Notes: generated by a model from the sequence alone, not told the origin. Positions 1-7,779 are shown, counted from the first letter of the stretch. The stretch is DNA of 38,260 bases from Sphingomonas hankookensis (GCF_001619955.1 NZ_LQQO01000017.1:1-38260); one strand, 5' to 3'. A program made the numbers and translations.

Positions 1-186
1 CAAAGTTCACTAAGTTCACACTAGTGACGTGTTTGCGCGGTGGATGTGGCGGTGGTCGCTAGAGACGTGCGGGCGGCGGGTGTTAAGGGGTGACCCGCCG
101 ACGATGGCAGGTGGCTGCCATGTAGGAAAGGGGTGACGTTCCTAACCCCGTCTGCGGGCAGTTGGGTCTACCTCTAGCCAATTCCT
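1..186. other. Intergenic left edge, no gene seen
   Basis: No coding frame with recognisable family features is visible here. The only structure I see is a tandem pair of the octamer AAGTTCAC (3-10 and 12-19) followed by the palindrome CACTAGTG (19-26). The short frames that cross this stretch continue antisense to cmk and look like shadows. In related genomes rpsA commonly follows cmk; it is not in the window and may lie to the left. Confidence 0.5.
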
Positions 187-267
187 CGTACCCCCGCGCA
201 GGCGAGGGTCCAGGGCCACACGCGCTGCCCTTCCGTTACCCTGGACCCCCGCCTGCGCGGGGGTACG
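187..267. repeat. Inverted repeat, family A variant, downstream of cmk
   Basis: Arms of 29 nt (187-215 and 239-267) pair with a single mismatch around a 23-nt loop. The arms begin CGTACCCCCGCGCAGGCG. The right arm lies 22 nt past the cmk stop, so the element may also end cmk transcripts, although no T tract follows. It resembles the other family A elements at 3998-4080 and 9496-9560. Confidence 0.85.
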
Positions 268-289
268 GTCCGGGGGTGAAGGTTGCAGC

Positions 290-913
290 TTACTTGCCCC
301 GCTGTGCCTCGACGAGCGCGATGGCGCGTTCGACCGCGACTTCGATCGACAGGGTACTGGTGTCGAGCGGCGCGGCGTCGGCGGCCATGACCAGCGGCGC
401 GGTCGATCGGCTCGAATCGCGTTCGTCGCGGGCGCGGATGTCGGCGAGGACGCGGTCATAGGTGACGCTCGACCCTGCCTTCGCCAGCTCGGTGTGGCGG
501 CGGCGGGCGCGGATCGCCGGGGTCGCCTTTACGAACAGCTTGGCATCGGCGTCGGGGGCGATGACCGTGCCGATGTCGCGCCCGTCGAGCACCGCGCCGC
601 CCGGTTGCTGCGCGAACTTGCGCTGGCGGCGCAGCAGCGCCGAGCGTACCAGCGGATGGGCGGACACGATCGAGGCGGTCTGTCCGGCCTCGTCGGTGCG
701 CAGCCACGGGTCGTCGAGCAGCGTGTCGGAAAAGTCGCAGGCGGCGACGCAATCCGCCTCACGCGTCGGGTCCATGCCGTCGCGCAGCACGCGGGTCGCG
801 ACTGCGCGATAGAGCAGGCCGGTGTCGAGATGCGGCAGGCCGTAATGCCGTGCCAGCGCCCGTGCGATGGTGCCCTTGCCCGATGCCGCCGGGCCGTCGA
901 CCGCGATGATCAC
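290..913 (-). CDS. cmk: Cytidylate (CMP/dCMP) kinase
   Basis: Phosphorylates CMP and dCMP with ATP in the cytosolic pyrimidine nucleotide pathway. The 207-residue product starts with [14 protein letters not shown], the P-loop of this family (GPAASGKGT about residues 7-15), and later carries the cytidylate-kinase stretch [14 protein letters not shown]. Length is normal for bacterial Cmk. The start codon is GTG at 913-911, overlapping the aroA stop (GTGA), so the two genes are translationally coupled. The aroA-cmk order is usual in alphaproteobacteria, with rpsA often next. Confidence 0.96.
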   Translation of the reverse strand: MIIAVDGPAASGKGTIARALARHYGLPHLDTGLLYRAVATRVLRDGMDPTREADCVAACDFSDTLLDDPWLRTDEAGQTASIVSAHPLVRSALLRRQRKFAQQPGGAVLDGRDIGTVIAPDADAKLFVKATPAIRARRRHTELAKAGSSVTYDRVLADIRARDERDSSRSTAPLVMAADAAPLDTSTLSIEVAVERAIALVEAQRGK

Positions 914-2241
914 AGCGATGCGCCGAGGCCACGCAGCAGCGTGGTGAAGGTCGGGAAGCTGGTCGCCACGGGTGCCATGTCGTCGATGGTGACCGGATCG
1001 CGCGAGACGAGGCCGGCGACGACGAAGCTCATCGCGATGCGGTGGTCGAGCTTTGCCTCGACCGTGCCGCCGCCGGGCAACAGGTCGCCGCCGGTGCCGT
1101 CGATGATCAGGCCGTCCTCGGTCTCCTCGACCCGCGCGCCGATCGCGCGCAGTCCTTCGGCCATGGTCGTGATGCGGTCGCTTTCCTTAACGCGCAGCTC
1201 TTCGAGACCGCGCGTGACGGTGCGCCCCTGGGCGAGCGCGGCGGCGACGAACAGGACCGGGAATTCGTCGATCATCGCCGGCGCGACCGCCGGGTCGACA
1301 TCGATGCCGGTCAGCGTCGAGGCGCGGACGACCAGGTCGGCGACCGGCTCGCCACCGACCTCACGGCGATTCTCGAAGGTGATGTCGCCGCCCATCGCGC
1401 GCAGCACGTCGAACAGCGCGGCGCGGGTCGGGTTCAGGCCGACATTGGTGATCGTGACATGGCTGCCCGGCACCAGCAGCGCGGCGACGACCGGGAAGGC
1501 GGCGGAGGACGGATCGCCCGGCACGATGATCGTCTGTGGCTGCAATTCCGCTTCGCCGTGCAGTTCGATGACGCGGCCTGCGGGGGTTTCCTCGACGGTC
1601 AGCTTCGCGCCGAAGCCGGTCAGCATCCGCTCGCTATGGTCGCGGGTCGGGACCGGTTCGACGACGCGGGTGATGCCCGGCGTGTTGAGGCCGGCGAGCA
1701 GGATCGCCGACTTCACCTGCGCCGAGGCGACCGGCAGCGTATAGTCGATCGGCACGGCGGGCACGATCCCGCGCAGCATCAGCGGCAGGCGGCCGCCGGG
1801 GCTGGCGGTGAACTCGGCACCCATCCGCGACAGCGGTTCGATGACGCGGCCCATCGGGCGCTTGCTGAGCGAGGCGTCGCCGGTGAAGGTCGCGGTGATG
1901 GCGTGGCTCGATACCAGACCCATCAGCAGCCGGGTCGAGGTGCCCGAATTGCCCATTTCCAAGGCGGTCGCGGGTTGCAGCAGCCCGCCGACGCCAACGC
2001 CGTCGATGGTCCACATCCCGTCGCCGCCGCGTTCGATCACGGCACCCATCGCGCGCATCGCGGCGGCGGTGGCGAGCACGTCCTCGCCCTCCAGCAAACC
2101 GGTCACGCGGCTGGTGCCGACGGCGAGCGCGGAAAGCATCAGCGACCGGTGGCTGATCGACTTGTCGCCGGGAACGGGGGCGGTGCCGGTCAGCGGGCCG
2201 CTGGCGGCGACGGAAAGCGGGGTGGGGGTGGCGTCGTGCAT
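910..2241 (-). CDS. aroA: 3-phosphoshikimate 1-carboxyvinyltransferase (EPSP synthase)
   Basis: Transfers enolpyruvyl from PEP to shikimate-3-phosphate, the sixth step of the shikimate pathway, in the cytosol. The 443-residue protein has the phosphate-binding PGDKSISHR motif (about residues 24-32), [15 protein letters not shown] (about 95-109), and the C-terminal LRVKESDRI and DHRIAMSF motifs. The P-loop-like region has Ala in the GNSGTS context (NSGTST), as in alphaproteobacterial class II-like enzymes, but I cannot class it from this alone. Start ATG at 2241. It overlaps cmk by 4 nt. Confidence 0.96.
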   Translation of the reverse strand: MHDATPTPLSVAASGPLTGTAPVPGDKSISHRSLMLSALAVGTSRVTGLLEGEDVLATAAAMRAMGAVIERGGDGMWTIDGVGVGGLLQPATALEMGNSGTSTRLLMGLVSSHAITATFTGDASLSKRPMGRVIEPLSRMGAEFTASPGGRLPLMLRGIVPAVPIDYTLPVASAQVKSAILLAGLNTPGITRVVEPVPTRDHSERMLTGFGAKLTVEETPAGRVIELHGEAELQPQTIIVPGDPSSAAFPVVAALLVPGSHVTITNVGLNPTRAALFDVLRAMGGDITFENRREVGGEPVADLVVRASTLTGIDVDPAVAPAMIDEFPVLFVAAALAQGRTVTRGLEELRVKESDRITTMAEGLRAIGARVEETEDGLIIDGTGGDLLPGGGTVEAKLDHRIAMSFVVAGLVSRDPVTIDDMAPVATSFPTFTTLLRGLGASL

Positions 2242-2340
2242 GACCGGCGGCTTTGACAGCGCGTGCCCGCTATGGCAAGGCGCGGCCCCATCCGGGGTAT
2301 GTGCCCCGTTCTTCCACGATACCGAAAGGTTTGGCTACAC

Positions 2341-2664
2341 ATGGTGAAGCCGGAATGGGGTACGAAGCGTACCTGTCCGAAATGCGCGACGCGCTTCTAC
2401 GACCTGGGCAATGACGATCCCGTCACCTGCATCAATTGCGGCGTGCACTGGACGCCCGAACCGATCCTGAAGTCGAAGCAGCCGCTGCCGTTCGAGCAGG
2501 TCAAGGTCGGCGGCGACAAGGATGGCGAGAAGGATACGGATCTCGACGCCGATCTGGACATCGAGGGCGACGACGAGCCGTCGGCGGACGACGATGTCGA
2601 TCTGGGCGGCGACGACGACCTGGGCGTCGACACGTCCGACGAGGACAACGACGCCGAGCGTTGA
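2341..2664 (+). CDS. TIGR02300 / FYDLN-acid domain protein
   Basis: A 107-residue protein of unknown function. The N-terminal half holds two CxxC-like pairs (TCPKC and TCINC, about residues 12-40) around FYDLGNDDP, which suggests a small zinc ribbon. From about residue 55 the chain is almost wholly Asp/Glu with Gly and Ser, a low-complexity acidic tail typical of this alphaproteobacterial family. I chose ATG 2341 because MVKPEWGTKR is the usual family start; an in-frame upstream ATG (2263) would add an atypical extension. It is divergent from aroA. Confidence 0.9.
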   Translation: MVKPEWGTKRTCPKCATRFYDLGNDDPVTCINCGVHWTPEPILKSKQPLPFEQVKVGGDKDGEKDTDLDADLDIEGDDEPSADDDVDLGGDDDLGVDTSDEDNDAER

Positions 2665-2692
2665 TTTTTTGGCGGGCGGCAACAAAAGCCGC

Positions 2693-2719
2693 TTGCCAAA
2701 CCGGCGCCCTCCGCATAGA
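2693..2719 (+). promoter_or_regulatory. Candidate tRNA-Ala promoter
   Basis: TTGCCA (2693-2698) followed after 15 bp by CATAGA (2714-2719) fits a weak sigma-70 promoter ahead of the tRNA gene. The -10 overlaps a perfect 8-bp hairpin (GCGCCCTC/GAGGGCGC, 2704-2725), which could equally be the 3' structure of the preceding FYDLN gene. The spacer is shorter than the usual 17 bp, so this is tentative. Confidence 0.35.
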
Positions 2720-2781
2720 GGGCGCTCCTCCCCAACGGGGAAGCGGGGCTGCCCACCAGCAGTGGCCCCGACAAAATGGAC

Positions 2782-2857
2782 GGGGCCGTAGCTCAGCTGG
2801 GAGAGCGCTGCAATGGCATTGCAGAGGTCAGGGGTTCGATCCCCCTCGGCTCCACCA
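2782..2857 (+). tRNA. tRNA-Ala (anticodon GGC)
   Basis: A 76-nt cloverleaf with CCA encoded. Acceptor strand GGGGCCG pairs with CGGCTCC (one G-T pair). The anticodon stem CTGCA/TGCAG encloses the 7-nt loop ATGGCAT, giving anticodon GGC, which reads GCC and GCT. The T arm contains GGTTCGATCC. It is followed 10 nt later by a strong terminator and so is probably a single-tRNA transcript. Confidence 0.97.
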
Positions 2858-2867
2858 TTTTTCCAAG

Positions 2868-2893
2868 AACCCCGCAGCGATGCGGGGTTTTTT
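2868..2893 (+). terminator. Rho-independent terminator of tRNA-Ala
   Basis: A 9-bp stem AACCCCGCA/TGCGGGGTT with a GCGA (GNRA) tetraloop runs into six T residues (2888-2893). It sits 10 nt after the tRNA 3' end. Confidence 0.93.
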
Positions 2894-2903
2894 GTTGGCC
2901 GTC

Positions 2904-2957
2904 GTATAATCGTTTCGGCCATATTACAAAAAACACGCGAACCGTTCGCGATTATAC
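2904..2957. promoter_or_regulatory. Nested palindromes upstream of the Crp/Fnr gene
   Basis: An outer 9-bp inverted repeat GTATAATCG (2904-2912) / CGATTATAC (2949-2957) encloses a tight palindrome, CGCGAAC-C-GTTCGCG (2936-2950). Each outer arm contains a perfect TATAAT, one per strand. The set ends 45 nt before the Crp/Fnr start, a position suited to an operator or autoregulatory site. It does not match the classical FNR or CRP box. Confidence 0.55.
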
Positions 2958-3002
2958 CAGTATATCGTGCGCGGTCGCGATAGCGGCTAGCTGAACGGCC
3001 CT

Positions 3003-3743
3003 ATGACTGGGGGCCATGATCTGCGGTACCGATCGCGACTGCACGCATTTTCCGAACTGACCGATGCCGACCGGACGGCGATCGATGCCCTGCTCGACCA
3101 GCGGCAGCGGGTCATCGCCCCGCGTCGCGACGTGGTGGCGGAAGGGGAAGTGCCGCGATTCGTGCATGTCGTGCTCGACGGCTGGGCGTGCCGCTATCGC
3201 CAGCTGTCCGACGGGCGGCGCCAGTTGCTGTCGCTGCTGCTGCCGGGCGACCTGATCGATCCCTATCCGCAGGCGGTGGCGCGGTCCGATCATGCGGTCG
3301 GCACGATCACGACGATGACCGTGGCGGAGGTCGCGCCCGATGCGCTCGCCGCGCTGGGGCGGGAAAGCGCCACGATCGCCCGCGCGCTGTGGTGGAACAA
3401 CCATGTGGCGATGGGCACGCAGCGCGAATGGATCGCCAGCCTCGGCCTGCGCAGCGCGCGCGAACGTATCGCGCTGCTGTTCTGCGAAGTCTATTTCCGG
3501 TTGCGGACGAGCGGGCGGTGCATGGGCCGCGCCTGCGAATTTCCGCTGACCCAGGCCGATCTGGCGGAGGCGACGGGCCTGACCCCGGTGCACGTCAATC
3601 GCATGGTGCAGGAATTGCGCCGCGACGGGTTGATCGCCTGGGGTGGGCGGACGCTGACGATTCTCGACCTTGACGCGTTGTGCGGGGTCGCGTCGTTCAC
3701 CCCGGCCTATCTGCACCTCGACCGCGCGGTGTCGGCGGGTTGA
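3003..3743 (+). CDS. Crp/Fnr-family transcriptional regulator
   Basis: A 246-residue DNA-binding protein. Residues about 20-115 form a cyclic-nucleotide-binding-like beta-roll (VVAEGEVPRFVHVVLDGWACRYR, then LLSLLLPGDLID). A helical linker leads to a winged helix at about 165-235, whose recognition region reads LTQADLAEATGLTPVHVNR. The cysteines (in RCMGRACE and DALCGV) do not form the N-terminal cluster motif of true FNR, so oxygen sensing through an Fe-S cluster is unlikely. The ligand and targets cannot be told from sequence. It is a single gene, with palindromes upstream that may be its own operator. Confidence 0.88.
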   Translation: MTGGHDLRYRSRLHAFSELTDADRTAIDALLDQRQRVIAPRRDVVAEGEVPRFVHVVLDGWACRYRQLSDGRRQLLSLLLPGDLIDPYPQAVARSDHAVGTITTMTVAEVAPDALAALGRESATIARALWWNNHVAMGTQREWIASLGLRSARERIALLFCEVYFRLRTSGRCMGRACEFPLTQADLAEATGLTPVHVNRMVQELRRDGLIAWGGRTLTILDLDALCGVASFTPAYLHLDRAVSAG

Positions 3744-3821
3744 GGGCGTCCGTCCCGTAATCGGACGGCTGCCCGAAAATGCGGCAGGCGACAAAAAGGT
3801 AAATAATGCGTTAACGCGGCC

Positions 3822-3977
3822 ATGATGAAGCCGCACGCACCCCGCCGCCGCCACCCGTTCCGCGCCACGCTGCCGCGTATGGCCAGCGTTCCGGTGCGCA
3901 GCGAGGACAGCGACCTGAAGCTGTTCACGGTCAGCTTCACCGCCTTCTTCATCTGCTTCTACACGTTCTTTCTGTAG
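3822..3977 (+). CDS. Putative 51-aa single-pass membrane protein
   Basis: ATG at 3822 to TAG at 3975-3977 encodes 51 residues. The first half is strongly basic (MMKPHAPRRRHPFRATLPR). The last 17 residues are an aromatic, Phe-rich hydrophobic stretch (FTVSFTAFFICFYTFFL) that ends at the C-terminus, as in a tail-anchored or N-in small membrane protein. No good Shine-Dalgarno is visible, and ATG 3825 is an alternative start. I recognise no named family. The sharp split between basic and hydrophobic halves, and its position in an otherwise empty gap, are the reasons for calling it. Confidence 0.5.
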   Translation: MMKPHAPRRRHPFRATLPRMASVPVRSEDSDLKLFTVSFTAFFICFYTFFL

Positions 3978-3997
3978 GGCGGGTCGACCGAACTCGA

Positions 3998-4080
3998 CGT
4001 CATCCCAGCGAAGGCCGGGATCTCGCCATGGTAGCGCGCAGCAGGAGCCACTTGCGACCCCAGCCTTCGCTGGGGTGACG
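3998..4080. repeat. Inverted repeat, family A
   Basis: Arms 3998-4022 and 4056-4080 (25 nt each, about 22 pairable) flank a 33-nt loop. The right arm matches the right arm of the element at 9536-9560 at 24 of 25 positions, so these are copies of one dispersed element. It sits between the small membrane ORF and the end of the convergent MFS gene. Confidence 0.85.
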
Positions 4081-4086
4081 GTGTCT

Positions 4087-5391
4087 TCAAGCCGGGCAGC
4101 CGTCGTCGCACGCCTTGTGCAGCCGCCATGCGAGCCATGCCGAGCCGAGGCACATGGCGGCGACGATCAGCAGCATGTCGGTGGGGCCGAGGCCGGCCTT
4201 GGTCAGCAGGATGACGCTGACCGCGCCGATCGTCATCGAGGCACAGTTGACGACGTTGTTCGCCGCCACCGTCCGCGCGGTCTGGTCCTTGGTCACCGTC
4301 GTCGTCAGGAACGCATAGAGCGGGACCACGAACATGCCGCCGAAGATCGCGATCAGCGCCAGCGTGGCGAGCAGCAGCAGCGATTGCGGATGGGTGGCGA
4401 AGTCGATCACGCCATAAAGCGTGCCGTCGGGCGCCGGGACCCAGGCCTTCGCCTCGAACGCGAACGCCAGTACGCACAACGCCATCGCGATGACCGATGC
4501 GGGCGAATAGCGCGCCGAGATCTGTCCTTTGAGCAACGCATTGATGATGACCGACCCGATCGCGACCCCGATCGAGAAGATCGCGATGGTGAGCGAGGCG
4601 ACCTGCTGGTCGGCGGTCAGCACATTCTTCACCAGCACCGGGAAGATCACGATCAGCACCGACCCGATCGTCCAGAAGAAGCTGATCGCGACGATCGCAA
4701 GGAACAGCCGGCGGATATGCATCGTCGCCGCGATCAGGTGCCAGGACGAGGTGAAGGGATTGAAGTTGATGACCAGTTCCGGCCCGCTGCGCGGTGCCGG
4801 GGGCACGAGCCGCCCGGTGAACCAGCCGATGATCGCCACGACGACGACCAGCCCGGCGGCCCATTCGACGCTGATCCAGCCGGCGACGATCGTGCCGGTC
4901 AGCACCGAGAGATAGGTCGCCGCCTCGATCAGCCCGGTGCCGCCCAGCACCTGATGATCCTCCAGATGCTGGGGCAGGATCGCGTATTTGATCGGCCCGA
5001 AAAAGGTCGAATGGACGCCGAGCATCACGACCGCGCTCAGCATCATCACCACGCCGGTGGTGACATAGCCGGTGCGCGCGATCAGCATGCCGGCCGCGCC
5101 ATAGAGCATGATGCCGATTTCCGCCGTCTTCACGATGCGGATGATCCGCGCCTTGTCATGCGTGTCGGCCAGCTGTCCCGACAGTGCGGACAGCAAAACG
5201 AACGGCAGGATGGCCAGACCGGTGGCCAGTGCGTTGAAATTCTGTTCGCTCGCCGGGTCCTTGAACAACTGGTATGTCGCGAACAGCACCATCGCATGCT
5301 TGAAGAGGTTGTCGTTGAACGCGCCCAGAAACTGGGTGACGAACAGCGGCAGGAAACGGCGCTGCTTGAGCAACCCCAGCGCATTATTCAT
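4087..5391 (-). CDS. LplT-like MFS transporter (lysophospholipid transporter family)
   Basis: A 434-residue polytopic protein with about 12 predicted transmembrane segments. It begins RRFLPLFVTQFLGAFNDNLFKHAMV, the hallmark N-terminus of the LplT branch of the major facilitator superfamily (FLGAFNDN), and HSTFFGPIKYAILPQHL follows at about 127-143. E. coli LplT flips lysophospholipids inward for re-acylation by Aas. In many alphaproteobacteria this MFS domain is fused to the acyltransferase; here it stands alone and no acyltransferase is in the window. The divergent neighbour pgsA also serves phospholipid metabolism, which fits but does not prove the substrate. Confidence 0.8.
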   Translation of the reverse strand: MNNALGLLKQRRFLPLFVTQFLGAFNDNLFKHAMVLFATYQLFKDPASEQNFNALATGLAILPFVLLSALSGQLADTHDKARIIRIVKTAEIGIMLYGAAGMLIARTGYVTTGVVMMLSAVVMLGVHSTFFGPIKYAILPQHLEDHQVLGGTGLIEAATYLSVLTGTIVAGWISVEWAAGLVVVVAIIGWFTGRLVPPAPRSGPELVINFNPFTSSWHLIAATMHIRRLFLAIVAISFFWTIGSVLIVIFPVLVKNVLTADQQVASLTIAIFSIGVAIGSVIINALLKGQISARYSPASVIAMALCVLAFAFEAKAWVPAPDGTLYGVIDFATHPQSLLLLATLALIAIFGGMFVVPLYAFLTTTVTKDQTARTVAANNVVNCASMTIGAVSVILLTKAGLGPTDMLLIVAAMCLGSAWLAWRLHKACDDGCPA

Positions 5392-5516
5392 TCCGGGTAC
5401 GACCTGATCTACGTGCCTGTCGGCTTGGTTGGATCGGGTGTAGCCAGCCCCTCCGCCTGCTTCAACGCCGTTTTGCCGCTTTCGCGTGAGGGGCCGGGGA
5501 TGCTAAGCGCCGAACT

Positions 5517-6083
5517 GTGCTGACGCTTCCCAACATATTGACGTTGTCGCGTATCCTGGCGGTGCCGCTGCTGGTCGCGTTCCTGTGGTGGCCGATGTGG
5601 GAGGCGGGCTATGCCATTGCCTTCGCACTCTATTGCCTGATGGGGATCACCGACTATTTCGACGGCTATCTGGCGCGCGCGCAGGGCACGGTGTCGAAGC
5701 TGGGCGTGTTCCTCGACCCGATCGCCGACAAGATCATGGTCGCCGCCGTCATCCTGATGCTGGTCGGCACGCGGCATGACGTGGCGATCATCACCGGCAT
5801 CCACCTGATCGCCGCGCTCATCATCCTGCTGCGCGAGATCGCGGTGTCGGGGCTGCGCGAGTTCCTCGCCGGCATTCAGGTATCTCTGCCGGTGTCGCAG
5901 CTGGCCAAGTGGAAGACGACGCTGCAGCTGGTCGCGTTCGGGGCGCTGATCCTCGCCGGGGCGGTGCCGGCCTATAGCTTCGTGCATGTGACCGGGCTCG
6001 TCTGCCTGTGGGGCGCGGCGGTGCTGACCGCGATCACCGGCTGGGATTATCTGCGGCTCGGTCTCCGGCACATGGACACATAA
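5517..6083 (+). CDS. pgsA: CDP-diacylglycerol-glycerol-3-phosphate 3-phosphatidyltransferase
   Basis: Makes phosphatidylglycerol phosphate from CDP-diacylglycerol and glycerol-3-phosphate at the inner membrane, the committed step to PG and cardiolipin. The 188-residue protein has the family start LTLPNILTLSRI and the CDP-alcohol phosphotransferase signature D-G-x2-A-R-x8-G-x3-D-x3-D, seen as DYFDGYLARAQG...LGVFLDPIADK (about residues 44-75), plus four hydrophobic segments. The start is GTG at 5517. Its TAA overlaps the moaD ATG (TAATG), so it leads a three-gene operon. Confidence 0.94.
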   Translation: MLTLPNILTLSRILAVPLLVAFLWWPMWEAGYAIAFALYCLMGITDYFDGYLARAQGTVSKLGVFLDPIADKIMVAAVILMLVGTRHDVAIITGIHLIAALIILLREIAVSGLREFLAGIQVSLPVSQLAKWKTTLQLVAFGALILAGAVPAYSFVHVTGLVCLWGAAVLTAITGWDYLRLGLRHMDT

Positions 6084-6340
6084 TGGCGATCGAGCTGCTG
6101 TATTTCGCTTGGGTGCGCGAGGCGATCGGCGTGGCGGGCGAGCGGGTCGACCCGCCGGCCGAGGTGGCGACCGTCGCCGATCTGGTCGACTGGCTGGCGG
6201 CAAGGGGCGGGGGCTATGCGACGGCCTTTGCCGATGGGCAAAGGCTGCGCGCGGCGGTCGACCAGGCGTTCGTGGCGCTCGATACGCCGATCGCCGGCGC
6301 GCGCGAGGTCGCGATCTTTCCCCCGGTGACCGGCGGATGA
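6083..6340 (+). CDS. moaD: Molybdopterin synthase sulfur carrier subunit
   Basis: A ubiquitin-like sulfur carrier that, as a C-terminal thiocarboxylate, supplies sulfur to precursor Z in molybdopterin synthase. The product has 85 residues, starts IELLYFAWVREAIG, and ends FPPVTGG, with the obligatory Gly-Gly C-terminus. It overlaps the pgsA stop by one base and the moaE start by four (ATGA), so MoaD and MoaE are probably made together. No other moa genes are in the window. Confidence 0.93.
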   Translation: MAIELLYFAWVREAIGVAGERVDPPAEVATVADLVDWLAARGGGYATAFADGQRLRAAVDQAFVALDTPIAGAREVAIFPPVTGG

Positions 6341-6783
6341 TCCGCGTGGTCGTGCAGGCGGCACCGATCGACCTCGCCGCCGAATTTGCGGCGGCCGAGG
6401 GGGCGGATGCGGGGGCGGTGGCGACCTTTACCGGGCTGGTGCGTGGTGACGATGGCGTCACCGAACTGGCGCTCGAACATTATCCGGGAGCGACCGAGCG
6501 CGCGCTGGAGGCTTTGTGCGAGCAGGCGGTGGCGCGCTGGTCGCTGGTGAAGGCGACGGTCGTGCACCGCGTCGGGCCGATGGTGCCCGGCGACCGGGTG
6601 GTGTTCGTCGCGACGACCGCACGGCATCGCGGCGCGGCGCTGGAAGCCTGTGCGTTCCTGATCGACCGGTTGAAGACCGGGGCGCCGTTTTGGAAGCGCG
6701 AGCGGCGGGGGGCAGAGACGCGCTGGGTCGAGACGCGGGAGAGTGACGACGCGGCCGCCGCGCGGTGGGGGGATCTTGGCTGA
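6337..6783 (+). CDS. moaE: Molybdopterin synthase catalytic subunit
   Basis: Converts precursor Z to molybdopterin using the MoaD thiocarboxylate. The 148-residue protein contains GAVATFTGLVR near residues 26-36, LEHYPGATERAL, HRVGPMVPGDRVVFVAT, and the active-site region RLKTGAPFWKRE with its conserved lysines (about residues 110-121). It is followed by the family ending RWVETRESD. Translationally coupled to moaD. The next 320 bp hold only repeats, so this is the last gene of the operon. Confidence 0.94.
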   Translation: MIRVVVQAAPIDLAAEFAAAEGADAGAVATFTGLVRGDDGVTELALEHYPGATERALEALCEQAVARWSLVKATVVHRVGPMVPGDRVVFVATTARHRGAALEACAFLIDRLKTGAPFWKRERRGAETRWVETRESDDAAAARWGDLG

Positions 6784-6798
6784 GGTGCTTGGGGCGGG

Positions 6799-7025
6799 TC
6801 CTTCGATACGCCCCTTCGACAAGCTCAATGGCTACTCAGGACGAACGGCTGGAGAAGTCCCAACCCAAACCCGTCCAATCCCGTTTGGTTCGAGTAGCGA
6901 TCGAGCTCGTCGAGAGCGCGTATCGAGAACGGGGTTCCGCTGGGGTGACCCATGAAGGGTCCGTTTGCGGCAGGAGTTCTCGACGGACGCTTCTCGACTT
7001 CGCTCGAAGCTGCTCGAACCGGACG
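6799..7025. repeat. Intergenic repeat, family D (CCTTCGACAAGCTC type)
   Basis: A gene-free stretch built of related short palindromes: CTTCGATACGCCCCTTCGAC with AAGCTCAATGGCTACTCAGG, then TCGAGTAGC-GATCGAGCTCG and GCGTATCGAGAACGGGG, then CTCGACTTCGCTCGAAGC ending near TCGAACCGGACGG. Motifs of the type TTCGACAAGCTCAGGACGAACGG are scattered through many proteobacterial genomes. Several imperfect inverted repeats are nested rather than one clean stem. No credible ORF. Confidence 0.65.
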
Positions 7026-7049
7026 GAATGGCGGGGCAGGGCAGCGCCC

Positions 7050-7083
7050 CAAAACAAAACCGGGCGGGATCGCTCCCGCCCGG
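7050..7083 (-). terminator. Rho-independent terminator of the fasciclin gene
   Basis: A perfect 10-bp stem CCGGGCGGGA/TCCCGCCCGG (7060-7069/7074-7083) with a TCGC loop. Read on the minus strand it is followed by TTTTGTTTTGGGG, a good T tract. It lies 25 nt beyond the fasciclin stop. Confidence 0.88.
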
Positions 7084-7107
7084 CTCCATTCTCGCCTGAA
7101 CCCCGGA

Positions 7108-7779
7108 TCAGCCGAGCTTCGGTGCCAGCACGCCGTTCACCACGTGAACGATGCCGTTCGACTGTTCGACGTCATACTGCGTGACATAGCTCTTGCCGCC
7201 GCCGACATCGGTCAGCACCAGTGCGTCGTTTTCCAGCGTCGCCTTGAGCGGCTGGCCCTCGACGGTGGTCAGCGTGGCGGTGCCGCCGCCGGCCTGGATC
7301 TGCTGCTTGAGCGCCGCGGCGTCGAGCTTGCCCGCGACGACGTGATACTTCAGCAGCTTGGCGAGCGAGGCCTTCTGCTCGGGCTTCATCAGCTGGTCGA
7401 GCGTGCCGGGGGCGAGGCGGCCGAACGCTTCATCCGTCGGCGCGAAGACGGTGAAGGGACCGGGGCCCGACAGCGTGGCGGTCAGGTCGGCGGCCTGCAC
7501 CGCCTTGACCAGGGTGGTGAGGTTGCTGGCCTTCGACGCGTTGGCGACGATGGTCGCGGTCGGCAGCATCGGCGCGCCGCCGACGGTCACCGGTGCCTTG
7601 GCAGCTGCGTTGATGTTGGTGTTCACGCCGGTCTGGACGGTGCCGACCGGAGTCTGCACGGTGGCGGTCGTGCCGGTCTTCACCCCCGTCTGCGCAGTCG
7701 GGGCAGTCGTGGTCTGGGCATAGGCGGCGGCGGTCAGCGACAGGGTGAGCGCGGCGGCCGAAATCGTTGCGCGAATCAT
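7108..7779 (-). CDS. Secreted fasciclin (FAS1) domain protein
   Basis: A 223-residue exported protein. An N-terminal signal peptide (cleavage after AYA, about residue 21) precedes a Thr/Val/Gln-rich low-complexity linker (about 22-65) and a single FAS1 domain (about 78-222). The FAS1 H1 box FTVFAPTDEAF, the central LLKYHVVAGKL and the H2 region GIVHVVNGVLAP are all present. FAS1 domains mediate adhesion in many lineages; the bacterial role is mostly unknown. GGAGA lies 8-12 nt before the ATG but can pair with an upstream segment. It follows oxyR by 106 nt on the same strand and has its own terminator. Confidence 0.9.
   Translation of the reverse strand: MIRATISAAALTLSLTAAAYAQTTTAPTAQTGVKTGTTATVQTPVGTVQTGVNTNINAAAKAPVTVGGAPMLPTATIVANASKASNLTTLVKAVQAADLTATLSGPGPFTVFAPTDEAFGRLAPGTLDQLMKPEQKASLAKLLKYHVVAGKLDAAALKQQIQAGGGTATLTTVEGQPLKATLENDALVLTDVGGGKSYVTQYDVEQSNGIVHVVNGVLAPKLG

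Noticed and set aside
1042..2256. 404-codon plus-strand frame over aroA
   Set aside because: Gln/Arg/Asp/Gly-rich shadow of aroA with no recognisable domain.
4075..5523. 482-codon plus-strand frame over the MFS gene
   Set aside because: His/Asp/Arg/Gln-rich antisense of a membrane protein; no motif.
5500..5523. Seven-codon mini-ORF (ATG to TGA) overlapping the pgsA GTG start, considered as a leader peptide
   Set aside because: No ribosome site at a useful distance from its ATG and no regulatory codon pattern; chance is sufficient.
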